Source: an uncultured Vicinamibacterales bacterium (GTDB taxonomy: Bacteria; Acidobacteriota; Vicinamibacteria; Vicinamibacterales; UBA8438). Taken from it: a stretch of 64,000 nt of DNA. How positions within the stretch are numbered: position 1 is the stretch's first letter; each line of letters starts with the position of its first letter. Of this stretch, positions 1-10,036 are shown piece after piece. The stretch spans positions 1,760,001 through 1,824,000 of the forward strand of contig OY282382.1 of NCBI GenBank assembly GCA_958295905.1, read 5' to 3'. The notes below the pieces were generated by a model. It saw only the letters and a program-made list of their open reading frames with translations, was not told where the DNA came from and did no database searches. A program made the position numbers and the translations under genes.

Positions 1-903
1 CCCGCGCAGGGCGGGCAGTTGGTGCGCGAGCACAACGAGCGCGGCTACGACCTCGTGAAGATGCACGAGGGGCTGGCGCCCGACGTCTTCGACGCGGTGG
101 CGGCGACCGCCAACGAGGTCGGCCTGTCGTTCGGGGGCCACGTGCCCGACGCCGTCGGGCTGCGCCACGCCCTCGCGTCGGGACAGGTCTCGATCGACCA
201 CCTCGACAACTACGTCGAGGCCCTCGTGCCGGACGGGCAGCTTCCCGCGGCGGGAGGCGGGCTCTTCGGGGTCGGCGATCTGCTCGACCGGGTGGACATG
301 ACCCTGCTTCCGCCGCTCGTCGACGCCACCCGCGCGGCCGGGGCCTGGGTGGTGCCGACGATGGTGCTCTGGGAGACGGTGTTCTTCGGCGACCGGTCCG
401 CCGCCGAGCTCCGCGCCGCCCGCCCCGAGGTGCGCTACATGCCGCCGGAGACGGTCGAGCAGTGGGAGCGGGTGGTGGACGAGCGGGCCGCGGCGGCCGA
501 CCCCGAGACCAACCGGCGGGTCGCGGCGTTGCGCCGGCGCATTCTCCAGGCCCTGCACGAGGGCGGCGTCCCCATCGTGCTCGGGACCGACTCGCCGCAG
601 ATCTTCAGCGTGCCCGGCTTCTCGGTGCATCACGAGATGGCGCTGTGGGTCGAGGTCGGCATGACCCCCTACGAGGTGCTGGAAGCCGGGACCCGGCGGG
701 TCGCCGAGCACTTCGACGCGCTCAACGATTTCGGGACCATCGAGATCGGCCGGCGCGCGGATCTGCTGCTGCTGACCGCCAACCCCGTCGACGACGTCGC
801 CAACGTCGCGCGGCGCGCTGGCGTCATGGTGCACGGCAATTGGTGGTCCGAGGAACGGATTCAGGAACGGCTGGCGGGCATCGCCCAGTTCTACGGAAAC
901 TGA
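1..903 (+). CDS. Amidohydrolase family protein (5' end outside window)
   Basis: This is the C-terminal part of a metal-dependent amidohydrolase of the imidazolonepropionase/prolidase-like group; the frame is open to base 1, so the start lies outside the window. Visible family features in order are a lysine in VKMHEG (possible metal-bridging carbamyl-lysine), histidines in GGHVPD and IDHLDNY, the aspartate in VLGTDSPQ, and a C-terminal IEIGRRADLLLL strand typical of the composite beta domain. The substrate cannot be told from sequence. Any signal peptide would be upstream of the window. It is followed by 274 bp without a gene before the MmgE/PrpD gene, so a shared operon is possible but not shown. 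Confidence 0.85.
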   Translation, partial: PAQGGQLVREHNERGYDLVKMHEGLAPDVFDAVAATANEVGLSFGGHVPDAVGLRHALASGQVSIDHLDNYVEALVPDGQLPAAGGGLFGVGDLLDRVDMTLLPPLVDATRAAGAWVVPTMVLWETVFFGDRSAAELRAARPEVRYMPPETVEQWERVVDERAAAADPETNRRVAALRRRILQALHEGGVPIVLGTDSPQIFSVPGFSVHHEMALWVEVGMTPYEVLEAGTRRVAEHFDALNDFGTIEIGRRADLLLLTANPVDDVANVARRAGVMVHGNWWSEERIQERLAGIAQFYGN

Positions 904-1177
904 GGGAGCGTGGCGGCGACCAATCGGGCCGTGGAGGAGGGGGTGAGAGATGGCCTGTCGACGTTCCGCCTCAGACCGCCGAGACATGCTGGTCAGGCGT
1001 GATCGCCGCGCGCGCCCAATGGCCGTCGGGACGGGCAGCGGCGAAACGGTCGGAACCTGAACTTGACTCGACTCAGATGGCCCTGGCCGGGAAGGGGACT
1101 GGTCACGAAGCGGGTGATTCCGTCCACGCGAAAGGAGCCGGAAGAGCCGTCGGCACCGCCGGCCAACCGGAGACAGC

Positions 1178-2554
1178 ATGACTGACGAGACCTTGCCGGC
1201 GTTGACCCGGTTCGGCGAGTTCGTGGCCAACTGCGACGTACCGGCGGCGGCGCGCCGGGCCGCCCGCGACGCGGTTCTCGACACCGTAGGGGTCGCCCTC
1301 GCCGGATCCGTCGAGCCCGCGGCCCGCATGGTGCGCAGCCTTGCCGACGAGGAGGGCGGCGCGCCCCGGTGCAGCGTCCTCGGCGCGTCGGCGCGCACCG
1401 GCGCGGGGTGGGCCGCCCTCGCCAACGGCACCGCCGCCCACGCGCTGGACTTCGACGACATGTGCTTCGTGTCGATGGCGCACCCCAGCGCGCCCCTGGT
1501 GGCGGCGGGTCTCGCCGCGGCCGAGTTGGCCGACGCCGGCGGCGCGGCGCTGCTCGACGCCTACTGCGTCGGCTTCGAGGTCGAGGCGGTGCTGGGGCGG
1601 GTGATGAACCCCACCCACTACGAGCAGGGGTGGCACGCCACCTCGACCCTGGGCACCCTCGGCGCGGCCGCCGCCGCGGCGCGGCTGCTGGGGCAGGACG
1701 CCGCGACCACCGTCCGCGCCCTCGCCATCGCCGCCGCCGAAGCGTCCGGCTTGAAAGAGAGCTTCGGCACGATGGTCAAGCCGCTCCAAGCGGGGTTGGC
1801 GGGGCGGAACGGGGTGCTCGCGGCGATGCTCGCCCGCGCCGGGTTCACCGCCCCCGACCGCGCCGTCGACGGCGCGCAGGGCCTGTTCGTCGCCATGCAG
1901 GGACACGCGCGGGACCTCGGGGACGCCGCGGACGGGTTGGGGCGCGACTGGGAAATCGTCGACGGCGGCATCACCGTCAAGCTCTATCCGTCGTGCGCCG
2001 CCACCCACCCCACCATCGACACCCTGCTTGACCTGCGGGCCGAGCATCGGTTCACGGCCGACGACGTCGAGGCGGTGGAGATCGGCGTGGACGCGGTCAC
2101 CCCCACGGTGCTGATCCACGACCGGCCGCGGACCGGCCTCGAGGGCAAGTTCAGCATGCACTTCTGCGCCGCCTCGGCCGTCGCGCATGGCCGCGTCGAT
2201 CTGGCCACGTTCGAACCGGCCGGGGTGTCCGACGTCGTCACCCGCGATCTGCTGCCCCGGGTGGCGATGAGCGTCGACCCCTCGGTCGGCGTCGACCAGC
2301 CGCCGCTGACCGAGGCGGCGGTGACCGTGCATCTCGCGGACGGACGGCGCGGCGCGCGGCGCGTGCGCGGCGCGCGCGGCTACCCCAGCCAGCCGCCCTC
2401 GGCGGCGGAGCTCGACGCGAAGTTCCTGGCGTGCGCGGCGCGCGCGGTGTCCCCGCCGACCGCCGCCGCGGCGCTGGCGTGGCTGCGCGACGTCGAGCGG
2501 CAGCCGGCGGTGTCCGCGCTGCCGGAGCTGGTCCGTGAGCCCGTGCCGGCCTGA
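1178..2554 (+). CDS. MmgE/PrpD family protein
   Basis: A 458-residue member of the MmgE/PrpD family, which contains 2-methylcitrate dehydratase and cis-aconitate decarboxylase. Family features include the helical N-terminal domain with HALDFDDMCFVSMAHPS, the glycine/alanine-rich second helical block, KPLQAGLAGRNGVLAAMLA, and VKLYPSCAATHPTIDTLLDL before the smaller C-terminal domain. The ATG is preceded by GGAG at a normal distance. The gene downstream (3187) is a CoA-ester lyase, so a role in short-chain dicarboxylate or itaconate-type metabolism is an inference from context only. The last codons and stop lie inside the first unit of a repeat array that continues downstream. Confidence 0.85.
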   Translation: MTDETLPALTRFGEFVANCDVPAAARRAARDAVLDTVGVALAGSVEPAARMVRSLADEEGGAPRCSVLGASARTGAGWAALANGTAAHALDFDDMCFVSMAHPSAPLVAAGLAAAELADAGGAALLDAYCVGFEVEAVLGRVMNPTHYEQGWHATSTLGTLGAAAAAARLLGQDAATTVRALAIAAAEASGLKESFGTMVKPLQAGLAGRNGVLAAMLARAGFTAPDRAVDGAQGLFVAMQGHARDLGDAADGLGRDWEIVDGGITVKLYPSCAATHPTIDTLLDLRAEHRFTADDVEAVEIGVDAVTPTVLIHDRPRTGLEGKFSMHFCAASAVAHGRVDLATFEPAGVSDVVTRDLLPRVAMSVDPSVGVDQPPLTEAAVTVHLADGRRGARRVRGARGYPSQPPSAAELDAKFLACAARAVSPPTAAAALAWLRDVERQPAVSALPELVREPVPA

Positions 2555-3175
2555 CGGCGCCGGCGTGGCGCACGCGGATGCCAGGAGATGGCGGGCCGCC
2601 TGCGATGTCCGCCGGCGACGCGGGTGTCCGCGCCGCCCGTCCGCGAGCCCGTGCCGGCCTGCCGGCGCCGGCGTGGCGCACGCGGATACTAGGAGATGGC
2701 GGTGCCGCCTGCGGGTCCTCCGGCGCCGCGGGTGTTCGTGCCGCCTGTCCGCGAGCCGTGCCGGCCTGACGGTGCCGGCGTGGCGCACGCGGATACCAGG
2801 AGATGGCGGTGCCGCCTGCGGGTCCTCCGGCGCCGCGGGTGTCGTGCCGCCCGATGTCCGTCCGCGCCAGCCTGACTCCGGGGCCGGCCGCGCGCGCCGG
2901 TGCTGACACCGGGGCGGGAGGGGGTGCCGGCCCGCGCCGGCCTGACGGCGCCGGAGTCGCGCATGCGGATACCAGGACATCGCGGGCCGCCTGCGGTGTC
3001 CTCCGGCACCGCGGGTGTCCGTGCCGTCCGATGCCCTTCCGCGCCAGCCTGACTCCGGCGCCGGTGCTAACACTGGGGCGGGAGGGGTGCCGGCTCGCGC
3101 CAGCCTGACTCCGTAGGCGTTCGCGCCGGCCCTGACACCGGAGTGGAAGGGGCGCGCCGGCGCCGGTCGAGAGGA
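2541..3175. repeat. Tandem repeat array starting in the prpD-like 3' end
   Basis: Degenerate repeat units fill the whole gap between the MmgE/PrpD gene and the CoA-ester lyase. One unit type (GTGCCGGCCTGACGGCGCC followed by GGCGTGGCGCACGCGGAT and an AGGAGATGGCGG stretch) starts near 2543, 2651 and 2758, with a poorer copy near 2935; the first three are spaced 107-108 bp. A second type (CGCGCCAGCCTGACTCCG plus GCCGGTGCTGACACCGGGG-like sequence) occurs near 2866 and 3043. The first unit contains the stop codon of the upstream gene, so the array looks like amplified gene tail. No credible gene is seen in this stretch. Confidence 0.75.
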
Positions 3176-3186
3176 GACCCGAACCC

Positions 3187-4071
3187 ATGCCGACCACCAG
3201 CGATACGTCCCCGGCACGGCGCGTCCGCCGCTCCGTCCTCTTCGTCCCCGCGGTGCGGCCGGACCGTTTCGCGAAGGCCGTCGCCACCGGGGCCGACGCC
3301 GTCTGCCTCGATCTCGAGGACGGGGTCTCGTTCGCGCAGAAGGACGAGGCGCGCGACAAGGCGCTGGCGCTGCTCGCGGACCGCCCCGCGGTGCGCGCAG
3401 AGGTCGTCCTGCGCATCAACGAGCCGGAGTCCGATCCCGGCGAGCGGGACCTCGACGCCCTGCTCGCCTCGGGGGTTCGGCCCGACGCCCTGATGGTGCC
3501 CAAGGTCGGCGGGCCCGACACCCTGCGCGCGCTCGATCGCCGGCTCGCCGCCGCCCTCCCCCGCTTGCCCCTCGTCGTGCAGATCGAGACCGCGCGCGGG
3601 CTCGCCGCCGTCGAAGCCATCGCCGTCGCGTCGCCCGGCGTCGCCGTCCTCTTCTTCGGGGCCGTCGACCTGTCGGCCGAACTGGGCTGCGCCATCGAGT
3701 GGGACGCCCTGCTCTACGCCCGGTCCCGGGTGGTGGCGGCGGCCGCCCTGGCCGAGGTCGACGCGATGGACACCCCGTTCATGGACGTGGGTGCGCCGTC
3801 CCGCCTCGAGGAGGAAGCGCGCGCGACCCGGCGGCTGGGCTTCACCGGCAAGGCCGCGATTCATCCGACCCAGGTGCCGATCATCCAGGCCGCGTTCTCG
3901 CCGCCGCCCGACGCGGTGGCGTGGGCCCGGCGCATCGTCGCCGCCTACGACGCCAACGCGGGCGGGGTGCTGCTCGTCGACGGCAAGCTCATCGAACGTC
4001 CGGTCATCGCCTCGGCCCGACGCATTCTCGACGCCGCCGGGGCGGTCGACCGCGTCCGCAGAGAGGCATGA
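3187..4071 (+). CDS. HpcH/HpaI-family CoA-ester lyase (CitE-like)
   Basis: A 294-residue protein of the HpcH/HpaI aldolase/citrate lyase beta superfamily, the usual length for malyl-CoA or citramalyl-CoA lyase-like enzymes. Family motifs are visible: RSVLFVPAVRPDRF at the N-terminus, the metal/active-site segment CLDLEDGV, a substrate arginine in LRINEP, MVPKVGG, VQIETARGL, LFFGAVDLSAELG and the C-terminal GFTGKAAIHPTQV. It should cleave or form a C-C bond in a CoA thioester using Mg2+; the exact substrate is not resolvable. GAGGAG lies upstream of the ATG. With the MmgE/PrpD gene upstream, a branched or C5-dicarboxylate degradation route is a plausible inference. Confidence 0.85.
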   Translation: MPTTSDTSPARRVRRSVLFVPAVRPDRFAKAVATGADAVCLDLEDGVSFAQKDEARDKALALLADRPAVRAEVVLRINEPESDPGERDLDALLASGVRPDALMVPKVGGPDTLRALDRRLAAALPRLPLVVQIETARGLAAVEAIAVASPGVAVLFFGAVDLSAELGCAIEWDALLYARSRVVAAAALAEVDAMDTPFMDVGAPSRLEEEARATRRLGFTGKAAIHPTQVPIIQAAFSPPPDAVAWARRIVAAYDANAGGVLLVDGKLIERPVIASARRILDAAGAVDRVRREA

Positions 4072-4089
4072 CCGGCCGACTTCGACGCG

Positions 4090-4182
4090 TCACGGTTCTC
4101 CGGAACGCCACCGCCGCGCGGCGTCCTTCTTCGGCACATCCTCCACCAGATGCAGGTGGCGGATCTCGGCCCACTGGGACAC
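4090..4182 (-). pseudogene. Possible IS21-type transposase (IstA) N-terminal fragment
   Basis: Reading the minus strand from a GTG near 4182 gives a 30-residue stretch beginning VSQWAEIRHLHLVEDVPKKD and ending at a TGA at 4090. This resembles the N-terminal helix-turn-helix of IstA-type transposases (pattern W-x-E-I-R-x-L-H). The rest of the transposase is absent. It lies in the 325-bp gap before the helicase gene, and the remainder of that gap shows nothing recognisable. It could be a chance resemblance. Confidence 0.35.
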
Positions 4183-4396
4183 CTGATCACCTTCGCCTCC
4201 TCCTGGCTCGGTCTCCTCTCTTGCGCGGAGTGACCGCGCTACGCGGAGGTCGTCTGCAGGTGGGCGCGGTGTCGAGGCAGGTGAAGGGCTCCAAGCCGTG
4301 GGGAACGGGCGTGACACGGCGGGCGGACCCCGCTGGGAGCCGGTCCCCGGTCCTGCGCGCTGGCGCCAACGACGCGGTGGCGCGACAATCTCGGGC

Positions 4397-6946
4397 ATGA
4401 CCGCACCCCTGTTCGACCTGCTGCCGTCCGGCGAGGCGTCCAGCGACGATCTGCTGGACCGCTTTCTCGACTACGTCGACGGGCTGGGCCTGACCCTCTA
4501 TCCCGCTCAGGAGGAGGCGATTCTGGCCCTGCTCGAGGACCATCACGTCATCCTGAACACGCCGACCGGCTCGGGCAAGTCGCTGGCCGCGTTCGCGTTG
4601 CACTTCGCGTCGCTCGCCCGCGGGCGGCGCTCGGTCTACACCTGCCCCATCAAGGCGCTGGTCAACGAGAAGTGGATGGCCCTGTGCCGCGAGTTCGGAC
4701 CCGACAACGTGGGGCTCGCCACCGGCGACGCCACCGTCAACCGTGACGCCCCCCTGCTGTGCTGCACGGCCGAGATCCTCGCCAACATCGCGCTCCGCGA
4801 GGGGGAGGAGGCGCCGGTGGACGACGTGGTGATGGACGAGTTCCACTGGTACGCCGACCGGGACCGCGGCGTGGCTTGGCAGGCGCCGCTGTTGACCCTG
4901 CCGCGGACGCGCTTCCTGCTGATGTCGGCGACGCTCGGCGACGTGACGTTCTTCGAGCAGGCGCTCACGCGGCGCACCGGCCGGCCGACGGTGGCCGTCA
5001 CCTCGAGCGAGCGGCCGGTGCCGCTGGAGTACGCCTATTCCGAGGAGCCGCTCGCGCAGGCGGTGGAACGGTTGGTCGAGGCCGACCGGGTGCCGGTCTA
5101 CGTGGTCCACTTCACCCAGAAGGACGCCGCCACGAGCGCCCAGAGCTTCACCAGCCTGCGGATCGCGACGCGCCCCGAGAAGCAGGCGCTGGCCGCGGCC
5201 GTCGAGGACGTGCAGTTCTCGACGCCCTACGGTCCCCGCGTCCGCACTTGGCTGAAGCACGGCATCGGCATCCACCACGCGGGCCTGCTGCCCCGCTACC
5301 GGGTGCTCGCCGAACAACTCGCCCAGCGGGGCCTGCTCAAGGTCATCTGCGGCACCGACACGTTGGGGGTCGGCGTCAACGTGCCGATTCGCACCGTGCT
5401 CTTCAGCCGCCTCTCGAAGTACGACGGCGAGAAGACAGCCGTGCTCTCGGCCCGCGACTTCCACCAGATCGCCGGCCGCGCCGGGCGCAAGGGCTTCGAC
5501 GAGCGCGGCTACGTCGTCGCCCAGGCCCCCGAGCACGTCATCGAGAACCGGCGGCTGGCCGAAAAGGCGAAGGCCGGAAAGAAGGTGGTCCGGCGCCAGC
5601 CGCCGCGCGGCAACTTCGCGCCCTGGGACGGGCAGACGTTCGAGAGGCTCGTGCGCGCCCGCCCCGAGCGTCTCAAGTCGCGTTTCGCGGTGTCGCACGG
5701 CATGCTGCTCAACGTGCTGTCGCGCCGCGGCGACGGCTGCGGGGCGATGCGCCGGCTCGTGCGCGAGAGCCACGAACCGGACGCCGCGAAGCGGGCCCAC
5801 CGGCGCCGCGGGTGGCAGCTCTTCCGGGCGCTGGTGGCGCGCGGGGTCGTCGAGATCGTGCCCCGCACCCCCGACGGCTCGCGGGTGCGGGTGAACGTCG
5901 ATCTCCAGGACGACTTCTCGATGGACCAGGCGCTGTCGCTCTACCTCATCGAGGCGATCCCGGCGCTCGACCCCGACGCCGAGTCCCACGCGTTCGATCT
6001 GCTCACGCTCGTCGAGAGCATCCTGGAGAACCCGGACGCCATCCTGCGCCGGCAGCTCGCCAAGCTGAAGGCCGAGGCGGTGGCCGAGATGAAGGCGGCC
6101 GGCCTCGACTACGAGGAGCGCATGGCGGAGCTCGAGAAGCTCGAGCACCCCAAGCCGCTCGCCGACTTCGTCTACGCGACGTTCAACGACTTCGCCGACC
6201 GGCACCCGTGGGTCGGCGGGGAGAACGTGCGCCCCAAGTCGATCGCGCGGGAGATGTTCGAGACTTGGCTGTCGTTCGCCGACTACGTCCGGGAGTACGG
6301 TCTCGAACGCATGGAGGGGCTGCTGCTGCGCCACCTCGCGAGCGTCTACAAGGTGCTGCGGCAGACGGTGCCCGACGGCATGAAGACCGGCGAGGTGGTG
6401 GAGATGGAGCTCTATCTCCGCGACCTCGTGCGCGGGGTGGATTCGAGTCTGCTCGATGAATGGGAGCGGATGCGCGATCCCGACTTTCAGCCCCCGCCCG
6501 CGGGCGCGCCCGCACCGGCCGCGCCCGGCCGCGGCGAGCCGGTCGACGTGACGCGCGATGCGCGCGCCTTCACCGCCGCCATCCGCGCGCGCGTGTTCGC
6601 GCTGCTGCGCGCCTGGTCGACCGGCGACGACGCGGCCGCGCTCGAGGGCCTCGACACGGCCCTCGACGGGGCCGGCGGGGCCTGGACGGCCGAGCGGCTG
6701 GCGCGGGCGCGGGAGGCGTTCGCGGCGGCGAACGGCGGCCTGCGCCTCGATCCCGAAGGCCGCAACCGGCGGCACACCTGCACCCGGCCGTCGGACGACG
6801 GCGCGACGTGGCGCGTGGAACAGATGCTGGTGGACGCGGAGGGGCACAACGACTGGATGGCGGAGCTCGAGGTGGACTTGGCCGCCTCGCGCGCCGCCGA
6901 CGAGCCGGTCATCCGGTTGCTGCGCCTGGAGAGCCTGACGCCGTAG
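4397..6946 (+). CDS. Ski2-like DEAD/DEAH-box helicase with DUF3516 C-terminus
   Basis: An 849-residue superfamily 2 helicase. Motif I is TPTGSGKS near residues 56-62, motif II is MDEFH near 147, motif III is LMSATLG, and the RecA2 domain carries [27 protein letters not shown] and [12 protein letters not shown], as in Ski2-like enzymes. The C-terminal third ([28 protein letters not shown] and following) matches the DUF3516 region of bacterial helicases. I chose the ATG at 4397 because homology-like sequence begins a few residues later; an in-frame ATG at 4298 would add 33 unconserved residues. It probably remodels RNA or DNA; the substrate is unknown. It stands alone, with no obvious operon partner. 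Confidence 0.9.
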   Translation: MTAPLFDLLPSGEASSDDLLDRFLDYVDGLGLTLYPAQEEAILALLEDHHVILNTPTGSGKSLAAFALHFASLARGRRSVYTCPIKALVNEKWMALCREFGPDNVGLATGDATVNRDAPLLCCTAEILANIALREGEEAPVDDVVMDEFHWYADRDRGVAWQAPLLTLPRTRFLLMSATLGDVTFFEQALTRRTGRPTVAVTSSERPVPLEYAYSEEPLAQAVERLVEADRVPVYVVHFTQKDAATSAQSFTSLRIATRPEKQALAAAVEDVQFSTPYGPRVRTWLKHGIGIHHAGLLPRYRVLAEQLAQRGLLKVICGTDTLGVGVNVPIRTVLFSRLSKYDGEKTAVLSARDFHQIAGRAGRKGFDERGYVVAQAPEHVIENRRLAEKAKAGKKVVRRQPPRGNFAPWDGQTFERLVRARPERLKSRFAVSHGMLLNVLSRRGDGCGAMRRLVRESHEPDAAKRAHRRRGWQLFRALVARGVVEIVPRTPDGSRVRVNVDLQDDFSMDQALSLYLIEAIPALDPDAESHAFDLLTLVESILENPDAILRRQLAKLKAEAVAEMKAAGLDYEERMAELEKLEHPKPLADFVYATFNDFADRHPWVGGENVRPKSIAREMFETWLSFADYVREYGLERMEGLLLRHLASVYKVLRQTVPDGMKTGEVVEMELYLRDLVRGVDSSLLDEWERMRDPDFQPPPAGAPAPAAPGRGEPVDVTRDARAFTAAIRARVFALLRAWSTGDDAAALEGLDTALDGAGGAWTAERLARAREAFAAANGGLRLDPEGRNRRHTCTRPSDDGATWRVEQMLVDAEGHNDWMAELEVDLAASRAADEPVIRLLRLESLTP

Positions 6947-6982
6947 GACGCTGGGGCGATCGGCGTCCCCGACCATGACGGT

Positions 6983-7068
6983 TCGGGCATACGCCACCGA
7001 CGAACAACGCACTCAGGCGGGATGCATCGCCGCTCGAAGGCAGCGGGGACTTTCGTCGCGGGCTGTCA
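6983..7068 (+). repeat. Interspersed repeat family A, copy 1
   Basis: This stretch (core GCGGGATGCATCGC, then CTCGAAGGCAGCGG and CGCGGGC) is closely matched in reverse orientation by 59165-59250, and in a more diverged form by about 10037-10093. It lies downstream of the helicase. No coding capacity is apparent. Confidence 0.65.
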
Positions 7069-7196
7069 GCGGGCCGCTGAATGATATCGGCGGGGCAGGT
7101 GCCCGGGGACGGGGACATCGGCAGGAGACTGTCCCCCGAGCTGTCCCCCGCACCGTCCTGGTCAGGCGTGAGGATGGTGTCTCAATGTCAAGGGGG

Positions 7197-7412
7197 TCAA
7201 GAGATCGCGGCGGCGTGTGGTCGCCGGCGGACGGACTTCAGGTTTTCGATCTGCTGGTCGATGTCCAGGATCACCCGGATCTCCCGGACGTCTGTCTTCA
7301 AGGTTGAGACATCGGCTTCAATGCGATCCAGCCGCTGGTCGACGGCGTCGAACCGGCGGTTCATCTCGGACGCCAAGTGTTCGATCTTGCTGGCCAAGTC
7401 TTCCGTCGTCAT
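7197..7412 (-). CDS. Small coiled-coil protein
   Basis: A 71-residue product starting MTTEDLASKIEHLASEM. Residues about 5-50 form heptads (FDAVDQRLDRIEADVSTL) predicted to make a parallel coiled coil. There is no signal peptide or membrane segment. An upstream in-frame extension to 7472 adds 20 low-complexity residues and is less likely to be used. The product resembles the many short uncharacterised bacterial coiled-coil proteins; a membrane-anchored relative with similar heptads is encoded at 14975. Its function is unknown. It is divergent from the PQQ-cupredoxin gene at 7674. Confidence 0.6.
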   Translation of the reverse strand: MTTEDLASKIEHLASEMNRRFDAVDQRLDRIEADVSTLKTDVREIRVILDIDQQIENLKSVRRRPHAAAIS

Positions 7413-7524
7413 CGCGCCCCCCACCGCGCTTCCGCGGCACGCTTCGCAGGCTGCCCGCCCGCCGGTCGCCACCGTTACGGAACGTGCCGTAACGGTATCA
7501 AACCCGGCGAATACAAGACCCCCG

Positions 7525-7612
7525 TCTCACGCGGCGCCGGCCGGTCGGCAAGACGGTGGCGCCCCCTCGAATCGGGGGCGGGCCCGTCACGCGCAGTCGG
7601 CGTGGGATGCCC
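7525..7612 (-). repeat. Interspersed repeat family B, partial copy (reverse orientation)
   Basis: The reverse complement matches the first half of the repeat found at 48611-48779 and twice at 54229-54588 (CCGTCTTGCCGACCGG core, preceded by CCCGATTCGAGGGG). A small inverted repeat (GCCCCC/GGGGGC, 7-base loop) sits inside it at 7561-7579. It lies in the upstream region of the PQQ-cupredoxin gene. Confidence 0.7.
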
Positions 7613-7673
7613 CTGGTCAGGCGGGAGGCGTACCTTGACAAGGCCGGAAATCTTGAAGACAGTTCGGATCGAC

Positions 7674-9743
7674 ATGGACAGACTACAGCGTGGAGTCGTC
7701 GTCGCACTCGCCGCCGTCGCCGCGGCTCTGACCGGAGTCGCCCAGGGGCAGTCGCCCGAGCCCGGGAGTCGTTTCGCGGCCGAGGACTGGCCGCTGGCCG
7801 GAGGTGACTGGACGAGTTCGCGCTACTCGACGCTGGACCAGATTTCCACCGACACGATCGACAGGCTGGGCGGCGCCTGGGTCACCCGGCTCGACGGCGG
7901 CGGGTCGTCACGCTCGACGCCCGTGGTGAAGGATGGCGTGCTCTATCTGACGGCGGGCGCCAGCGTGCTGGCGGTCGACGGCGCCACCGGCGGGACGCGG
8001 TGGCGCTGGCAGGCCGAAGACGCCGAGTCGCGGATGGCGCCGTCGTGGCAGGGCGTCGGGCTGAACGACGACCTCGTGTTCGTCGGCCTGCGGAGTGTGC
8101 AGGTGGCGGCGCTCCGGCAGGACACCGGCGAGCTGGTCTGGGCGACGACGGTCGGGAGCACCCCGGCGGTGGCGGGTGAGACGGTCACCACGGCGCCCAT
8201 CCATGCCGCCGGCAAGGTGTTCGTGGGCGTGGCCAACGGCGACAGCGGGGGACAGGGGCGGATCGTGGCGGTCGACGCGGCGACCGGCGAGGTGGCCTGG
8301 ACCTTCTTCGTCATCCCGCGTCCCGGCGAGTTCGGCCACGACACCTGGCCGCAGGACTCTGACATCTGGGAGGTCGGGGGTGGCGGCGTCTGGCTGGTGG
8401 GGACGGTCGATCCGGCGCTGGGACTGGTCTACTTCGCGACCGGCAATCCGGTGCCGATGTTCGGCGGCGAGATCCGGGAAGGCGACAATCTCTTCACGGC
8501 CGCGGTGCTGGCGCTCGACATGGAAACCGGCGAGCGCCGCTGGCACTTCCAGGTGGTGCGGCACGACATCTGGGACGCCGACATCGCCACGCCGATGCTG
8601 CTCTACGACGTGGAGATGGACGGCCGGATGCGGAAGGGCGTGGCCGCCATCCGGGCCGACGGGTACCTGTTCCTGTTCGACCGGGAAACCGGCGAGCCGC
8701 TGATCCCGATCGAGCAGCGGCCGGTGCCGCAGGACGCGGGCCAGCGCACCGCCGAGACCCAGCCGTTCCCGGTGGGCGCCGAGCGGATCATTCCCGACTG
8801 CTCGTTCTGGCGCGATCGGGTGCCGCCGCCGTTCGAGCTGAGCTGCAGTTTCTTCACGCCGCCCTCCGTCGACCAGCCGCACGTGGTGGCGCTCGGCTCG
8901 CCGATTCCGATGGTGCGGGTGACGCCGATGTCGTTCAGCCCGCAGACCGGCCTGATCTACGCCCAGGGCCGTGGTCACGTAGGATTCGCCAAACGGTTCG
9001 AGGATCCGTGGATCTCGGACAACCGCCCGGGCGGCTATCTGCGGCTCGGTCTTCCCGAGTCGACCGGGGCGCTGGCCGCCGTCGACCCGCGCACCAACAC
9101 CGTGACCTGGAAACAGGCGCTGGCGGGCGGGCGGCTGGCCACGAGCGGTCCGATGTCAACCGCCGGCGGGCTGGTGTTCTGGGGCTCGGCCGACGGCCAG
9201 CTCGACGCCTATGACGCCGGCACCGGCGAGCGGCTGTGGGCGTTTCAGGCCGCCCCGACCGGGGTGCGGATGCGGCCTGGACCGGTGTCCACCTACGCGG
9301 TAGACGGGCGGCAATACGTGGCGCTGCCGCTGGCGGGCGAGCTCTGGGCGTTCGCGCTCGACGGTGAGATACCGCCGCGCGACGAACCAATGGCCGACCC
9401 GCCCGACCTGGTCCGGTGGACGGGCCCGGCGCCGACCGAGACCGATGAAATTCAGACCGGCGCCGTGCGCGGGAACCCGTCTTGGTCGCTGGGCGGCAGC
9501 CGGAGCGCGCTCGACGAGCATGCGTTCAACCCGCAACGGATCCAGGTGAGCGCCGGCACGCGGGTGCGGTTCGTCAACAACGGCACGGTGGAGCACACCA
9601 TCGAGGCGCAGGGCGGGAGCTGGACCACGGGCGGCATCGAACCGGGGCTGTTCGAATATGTCGCCTTCGATGCGCCCGGGACGTTCCGGTTCCACTGTGC
9701 TGACCACCCGTGGGCGCTGGGCGAGATCACGGTCGTGCCGTGA
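7674..9743 (+). CDS. Secreted PQQ-type quinoprotein fused to a C-terminal cupredoxin
   Basis: A 689-residue exported protein. Residues 1 to about 25 form a Sec signal peptide (MDRLQRGVVVALAAVAAALT). The following 550 residues are an eight-bladed PQQ propeller of the alcohol/glucose dehydrogenase type, with repeated A-x-D-x-x-T-G-x-x-x-W blade ends (VAVDAATGEVAWTF, LALDMETGERRWHF). The last ~100 residues form a plastocyanin-like domain with copper ligands in VEHTIEA and FHCADHPW. The position of the axial Met is Leu (HPWALG). No haem c motif (CxxCH) is present, so the copper domain may replace cytochrome c as electron acceptor; this is inference. The ATG at 7674 is chosen for the signal peptide. 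Confidence 0.88.
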   Translation: MDRLQRGVVVALAAVAAALTGVAQGQSPEPGSRFAAEDWPLAGGDWTSSRYSTLDQISTDTIDRLGGAWVTRLDGGGSSRSTPVVKDGVLYLTAGASVLAVDGATGGTRWRWQAEDAESRMAPSWQGVGLNDDLVFVGLRSVQVAALRQDTGELVWATTVGSTPAVAGETVTTAPIHAAGKVFVGVANGDSGGQGRIVAVDAATGEVAWTFFVIPRPGEFGHDTWPQDSDIWEVGGGGVWLVGTVDPALGLVYFATGNPVPMFGGEIREGDNLFTAAVLALDMETGERRWHFQVVRHDIWDADIATPMLLYDVEMDGRMRKGVAAIRADGYLFLFDRETGEPLIPIEQRPVPQDAGQRTAETQPFPVGAERIIPDCSFWRDRVPPPFELSCSFFTPPSVDQPHVVALGSPIPMVRVTPMSFSPQTGLIYAQGRGHVGFAKRFEDPWISDNRPGGYLRLGLPESTGALAAVDPRTNTVTWKQALAGGRLATSGPMSTAGGLVFWGSADGQLDAYDAGTGERLWAFQAAPTGVRMRPGPVSTYAVDGRQYVALPLAGELWAFALDGEIPPRDEPMADPPDLVRWTGPAPTETDEIQTGAVRGNPSWSLGGSRSALDEHAFNPQRIQVSAGTRVRFVNNGTVEHTIEAQGGSWTTGGIEPGLFEYVAFDAPGTFRFHCADHPWALGEITVVP

Positions 9744-9791
9744 GGCTTCCCCGTCATCGTCCACCCCCCTCCGGATACCCGATGGGGGCGC

Positions 9792-9945
9792 GGAGCACAC
9801 CATCGAGGCGCAGGGCGGGAACTGGACCACGGGCGGCATCGAACCGGGGCTGTTCGAGTACGTCGCCTTCGATGCGCCCGGGACGTTCCGGTTCCACTGT
9901 GCTGACCACCCGTGGGCGCTGGGCGGGATCACGGTCGTGCGGTGA
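9792..9945 (+). pseudogene. Duplicated 3' end of the PQQ-cupredoxin gene
   Basis: This is a second copy of 9590-9743, the last ~51 codons and stop of the preceding gene, lying 202 bp downstream with a 48-bp spacer. By eye the copies differ at only about five of 154 positions, and the copy still ends in an in-frame TGA. It retains both copper-ligand motifs but has no start codon or ribosome binding site of its own, so it is probably a non-coding gene tail. Confidence 0.85.
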
Positions 9946-10036
9946 GGCGGTCGTCGTTCACGCCGACACGAATACGGATGACGGCCCGATCCGCGCGCGG
10001 CTCCACGGCGGCCAGACCCTCGTCGACGCCCTGATC

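Noticed and set aside
9792-9945. A separate small cupredoxin gene
   Set aside because: It is a near-identical copy of the preceding gene's tail with no start or signal peptide.
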